The position numbers and the translations under genes are program-made. 6,559 nt of DNA from an uncultured Vogesella sp. (lineage in GTDB: Bacteria > Pseudomonadota > Gammaproteobacteria > Burkholderiales > Chromobacteriaceae). Within the stretch, counting starts at the first letter, position 1. Every line of letters starts with the position of its first letter. The notes beneath the pieces are model-generated. The model saw nothing but the letters and a program-made list of their open reading frames with translations. It had not been told where the DNA came from and did no database searches. Where the stretch lies: assembly GCA_946479405.1 (NCBI GenBank), contig CAMLGD010000184.1, positions 1-6,559 of the forward strand, in the 5' to 3' direction. Shown one piece after another: positions 4,247 to 6,559 of this stretch.

Positions 4247-5488
4247 ATGGATTTCGACATCATCGTCCTCGGCGCCGGCATGATCGGCGTCTCCAGCGCC
4301 ATCGCCCTGCAACAACGCGGCCTGCGCGTGGCGCTGCTGGACCGCCGCGCCCCCGGCGAGGAAACCAGCCACGGCAACGCCGGCTTGCTGGAACGCGCCG
4401 CCGTGGTGCCGTACGGCTTCCCGCGTGATCTGGCCAGCGTGCTGCGCATCGGCCGCAACCGCTCCACCGACGTGCGCTACCAGCCGTCCAGCCTGCTGCA
4501 GAGCACGCCGTGGCTGTGGCGCTACTTCCGCGCCTCCGCCCCGCACCGGCTGGCCGCCGCCGCACACGACATGCTGCCGCTGATCAGCCGCAGCCTGGAC
4601 GAGCACGCCGCGCTGATCGCTGCGGCCAACATGCAGAACCTGTGCAGCGACGACGGCCTGTACGAGGCCTACCGCACCGAGGCCGGCTTTGCCGCCGAGG
4701 CCGCCAACGCGCGCCGTATCGCCGCCGAACACGGCCTGCAGCTGCAGATCCTGGACGCGGCGCAGCTGCGCGCCGCCGAGCCTGGCCTGGGCGAAGGTTT
4801 TGCCGGCGCAGTGCACTGGCGCGATCCACAGCGCATCAGCGATCCCGGTGAACTGACCCGTGGCTACGCCCGCCATTTCGAGCGCCTGGGCGGGGTGCTG
4901 CTGCAACAGCAGGCCACCGCGCTGACGCCAGACGGCAGCGGCTGGCAAGTCGCCACCGTGCAGGGCACGCTGCGCGCCGCGCAGGTGGTGGTGGCGATGG
5001 GGCCGTGGTCCGACGACATCTTCCGCCCGCTGGGCTACCGCATTCCGCTGCAGACCAAGCGCGGCTACCACATGCACTACCAGCCGCTGGGGCCGGGCCT
5101 GCGCTACACCGTGGCCGACGTGGAAGGCGGCTTCGTGGTGTCACCGATGCAACGCGGGCTGCGCATCGCCACCGGCGTAGAGCTGGCGCGGCGCGATGCC
5201 GCCCCCAACTACGCGCAGCTGGAACAGGCGGAGGGGCTGGCGCGTGGACTGTTCCCGCTGGGGGAGCGGCTGGACGCCACGCCGTGGATGGGCAGCCGCC
5301 CGTGCCTGCCGGACATGCGCCCGGCGCTGGGCGCCGCGCCGCGCCACCGCGGGCTGTGGTTCAACTTCGGCCACGCCCACCACGGCCTGACGCTGGGACC
5401 GGTATGCGGCCAACTGCTGGCGCAGGTGATCTGCGGCGAGACGCCATTCACCGACCCGGCACCGTACGCACCGGCGCGCTTCCTGTAA
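4247..5488 (+). CDS. DadA-like FAD-dependent D-amino acid dehydrogenase (DAO family)
   Basis: A 413-residue flavoenzyme of the DAO family, close to the usual length of DadA (about 430). Such enzymes oxidise D-amino acids to 2-imino/2-keto acids plus ammonia and pass electrons to the respiratory chain rather than to oxygen. The N-terminus has the dinucleotide motif GAGMIG (9-14) with Asp32 closing the fold, then ETSHGNAGLL, equivalent to the DadA ETSFANAG region. The C-terminus has NFGHAHHGLTLGPVCGQLLA (373-392), the flavin-contact segment of DadA-like enzymes. Overall it resembles DadA more than P. aeruginosa DauA, so it may be a functional counterpart of DauA rather than its orthologue. ATG 4247 has AGAAG (4236-4240) six bases upstream. 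It lies 104 nt after the binding-protein gene, probably co-transcribed, and ends before a strong terminator. A substrate among D-Arg, D-Lys or D-Orn is inferred from neighbours. Confidence 0.88.
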   Translation: MDFDIIVLGAGMIGVSSAIALQQRGLRVALLDRRAPGEETSHGNAGLLERAAVVPYGFPRDLASVLRIGRNRSTDVRYQPSSLLQSTPWLWRYFRASAPHRLAAAAHDMLPLISRSLDEHAALIAAANMQNLCSDDGLYEAYRTEAGFAAEAANARRIAAEHGLQLQILDAAQLRAAEPGLGEGFAGAVHWRDPQRISDPGELTRGYARHFERLGGVLLQQQATALTPDGSGWQVATVQGTLRAAQVVVAMGPWSDDIFRPLGYRIPLQTKRGYHMHYQPLGPGLRYTVADVEGGFVVSPMQRGLRIATGVELARRDAAPNYAQLEQAEGLARGLFPLGERLDATPWMGSRPCLPDMRPALGAAPRHRGLWFNFGHAHHGLTLGPVCGQLLAQVICGETPFTDPAPYAPARFL

Positions 5489-5508
5489 CGCAGCGGCTTC
5501 CACTCGCC

Positions 5509-5535
5509 AAAGCGGCCCACATGGGCCGCTTTTTT
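5509..5535 (+). terminator. Rho-independent terminator after the dehydrogenase gene
   Basis: AAAGCGGCCCA (5509-5519) and TGGGCCGCTTT (5522-5532) form an 11-bp stem, and the T-run continues to 5535 (six T in total). It is 20 nt past the stop of the FAD dehydrogenase, closing the rightward operon. Confidence 0.9.
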
Positions 5536-5635
5536 GCGTCGGTGGCACTGCGCCGCGGGTGACCGCCGCGGCGCGGAGGTTGCGCTTGGCCCGGCGCAGC
5601 AACCGGCCAGGAGCCAGTGACAGCGCGGCGCATGC
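5536..5635. other. Non-coding spacer between the two terminators
   Basis: No credible gene is seen. It contains a small GC-rich inverted repeat, CGCCGCGG (5551-5558) with CCGCGGCG (5566-5573), and a weaker bulged hairpin near 5579-5604. Neither has a recognisable function. Confidence 0.5.
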
Positions 5636-5663
5636 AAAAAGGCGATCCGTGGATCGCCTTTTT
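5636..5663 (-). terminator. Rho-independent terminator of the RNase T2 gene (symmetric)
   Basis: AAAAAGGCGATCC (5636-5648) and GGATCGCCTTTTT (5651-5663) form a perfect 13-bp stem with flanking A- and T-runs, so it works on either strand. On the minus strand it lies about 50 nt past the RNase T2 stop, its most likely partner. It would also back up the terminator at 5509-5535. Confidence 0.88.
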
Positions 5664-5712
5664 CGTGGCGTCTGATCGTGCGGCCGGCTGCTGCTGCCGA
5701 GGCACAGGGGCC

Positions 5713-6360
5713 TCAGCGTACGTTGCGCACCAGCAGGTCCGGCTGGCGACAGCTGCGCGCCTCGGCACGCTGCATCTGTTCGCTGCAGGGCTGCGCACCC
5801 TTGCCGGCCTTGTCGAAACAGACGCGCACTTCCTGCAGGAAACGGCCGGCGCCGCTGCAGGCCACGCTGATGGCGCTGGCCGGCAGCCACGGGTTTGCCG
5901 TAGCCAGATCGGCCTTCAGTTGCGGCAGGCTGCGGCGCAGCGGTTGCGCCGGCGCCTGGTAGGCGGCGGGGATGCGCACTTTCGCCTTCAGGCTGGCAGC
6001 CAGCTGGTGGAACTGCGGCTGGCTCAGGCCGCTGCAGCTGCCGTGCTTGTCCCATTCGTGGCGGTACAGCTTGCGGCTGGGATACAGCCCGGCGAACTGC
6101 TGCTCGATCTGCGGCTGCAGCGGCTCGGCAGCACAACTCGCCGGGTAGCCGCGCTGGTACTGCGGCCACAACCCGTGCAGCACAAAGCCATACGGGCGGC
6201 CGCACTGCTCGGCATCCTGCGGCCGCGCCGCGCAGTAATCCGGCGACCACGACAGTGCCAGCACGTAGAAATCGAAGCGCCCGGCAACATCGGCCGCTAC
6301 GGCCGGTGCGGCCAACGTTGCACCGGCCAGTAGCGCCGACCACAACAGTGCGCGCCGCAT
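5713..6360 (-). CDS. Secreted ribonuclease T2 family protein (RNase I-like)
   Basis: A 215-residue endoribonuclease of the T2 family, which cleaves RNA through 2',3'-cyclic phosphates. Residues 1-23 are a signal peptide (MRRALLWSALLAGATLAAPA, then VAA), so it acts in the periplasm or outside. Both active-site blocks are intact: CAS I FVLHGLWPQ (His62, Trp65) and CAS II RHEWDKHGSC (His101, Glu102, Lys105, His106). Several cysteines (43, 53, 76, 109 and a C-terminal group) suggest disulphides. The frame extends to a GTG at 6414, but ATG 6360 starts the signal peptide cleanly. It overlaps the stop of the upstream isomerase gene by one base (TGATG), implying translational coupling; the only ribosome-site candidate, AAGG, is about ten bases upstream. 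A likely role is salvage of external or periplasmic RNA. The T2 assignment is firm; the physiological role is not. Confidence 0.94.
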   Translation of the reverse strand: MRRALLWSALLAGATLAAPAVAADVAGRFDFYVLALSWSPDYCAARPQDAEQCGRPYGFVLHGLWPQYQRGYPASCAAEPLQPQIEQQFAGLYPSRKLYRHEWDKHGSCSGLSQPQFHQLAASLKAKVRIPAAYQAPAQPLRRSLPQLKADLATANPWLPASAISVACSGAGRFLQEVRVCFDKAGKGAQPCSEQMQRAEARSCRQPDLLVRNVR

Positions 6361-6559
6361 CACAGCGTGGCCTTGCTGTAGCTGCCGCGGTCGATGTCCA
6401 GCAGCTCCACGCACAGCTGCACCGCCAGCCCGGCTGGCCAGTCGCAGGCGGTTTGCAGCGCCGCCAGCAGCTGTTGCGACAGCATTTTCTTTACCTCTGG
6501 CTGGCGGCCGGCCAGTAGCGACAGCTTTACATGCACAAAGGCGTGCCCGTCCGGCTCGT
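6360..6559 (-). CDS. 5-carboxymethyl-2-hydroxymuconate delta-isomerase family protein (tautomerase fold), C-terminal part, 5' cut by window
   Basis: The minus strand from the right edge encodes 65 residues ending at TGA 6362-6360: EPDGHAFVHVKLSLLAGRQP, then EVKKMLSQQLLAAL, then LAVQLCVELLDIDRGSYSKA. The blocks FVHVxLxLLAGR and VELxxIDxxSYxK are the C-terminal half of the CHMI family (HpaF-like, PF02962). That enzyme isomerises 5-carboxymethyl-2-hydroxymuconate in homoprotocatechuate degradation. The N-terminal catalytic proline is outside the window. Many betaproteobacterial members lie away from any hpa cluster and may have another role; the neighbour here, an RNase T2, gives no support for aromatic catabolism. 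Assigned from remembered family patterns. Confidence 0.72.
   Translation of the reverse strand, partial: EPDGHAFVHVKLSLLAGRQPEVKKMLSQQLLAALQTACDWPAGLAVQLCVELLDIDRGSYSKATL

Noticed and set aside
3863..5077. 404-codon open frame on the - strand
   Set aside because: Antisense to the binding-protein and FAD dehydrogenase genes; low-complexity composition and no motifs. The sense frames are unmistakable.
5617..6333. 238-codon open frame on the + strand opposite the RNase T2 gene
   Set aside because: Antisense shadow; it begins inside the terminator region and shows no recognisable domain, while the opposite strand has both T2 active-site blocks and a signal peptide.
5141..6343. 400-codon open frame on the - strand
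   Set aside because: It crosses two terminators and overlaps the RNase T2 gene in another frame; Ala/Arg-rich with no family signature.

Overview
The window is GC-rich DNA with dense coding and gene content typical of a free-living betaproteobacterium. The protein flavours best suit the Neisseriales/Chromobacteriaceae group (Chromobacterium or Vogesella relatives). That placement is an impression from remembered family resemblance, not a measured match. There are five blocks.

Block 1 (1-1345, + strand) is an anaerobic class III ribonucleotide reductase locus. It holds the 3' end of nrdD, a separate 53-codon gene encoding only the glycyl-radical domain of NrdD, and nrdG, the radical-SAM activase. 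The reductase therefore appears to be made as two polypeptides, with a 210-bp repeat-rich spacer between the two parts. REP-like inverted repeat pairs lie on both sides of the small gene plus nrdG.

Block 2 (1346-1524) holds the second REP-like pair and a bidirectional terminator between convergent genes.

Block 3 (1525-5535) looks like one metabolic unit around a divergent promoter region (3176-3362). Leftward run an ornithine cyclodeaminase/mu-crystallin family imino-acid reductase and a YheO/DauR-type PAS-HTH regulator. Rightward run a periplasmic binding protein of the lysine/arginine/ornithine type and a DadA-like FAD D-amino acid dehydrogenase, which ends at a strong terminator. By analogy with dauBAR of Pseudomonas aeruginosa, the likely job is uptake of a basic amino acid, oxidation of the D-form to a 2-keto/imino acid, and NAD(P)H-dependent reduction to an L-product. 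No ABC permease or ATPase gene is present here.

Block 4 (5489-5712) is a non-coding spacer with two terminators and a small hairpin.

Block 5 (5713-6559, - strand) holds the end of a 5-carboxymethyl-2-hydroxymuconate delta-isomerase family gene, overlapping by one base (TGATG) a secreted RNase T2 gene.

No tRNA, rRNA, CRISPR array, insertion sequence or phage gene was seen. The most interesting points are the two-piece NrdD and the D-amino-acid locus with its repeated operator-like sequence.
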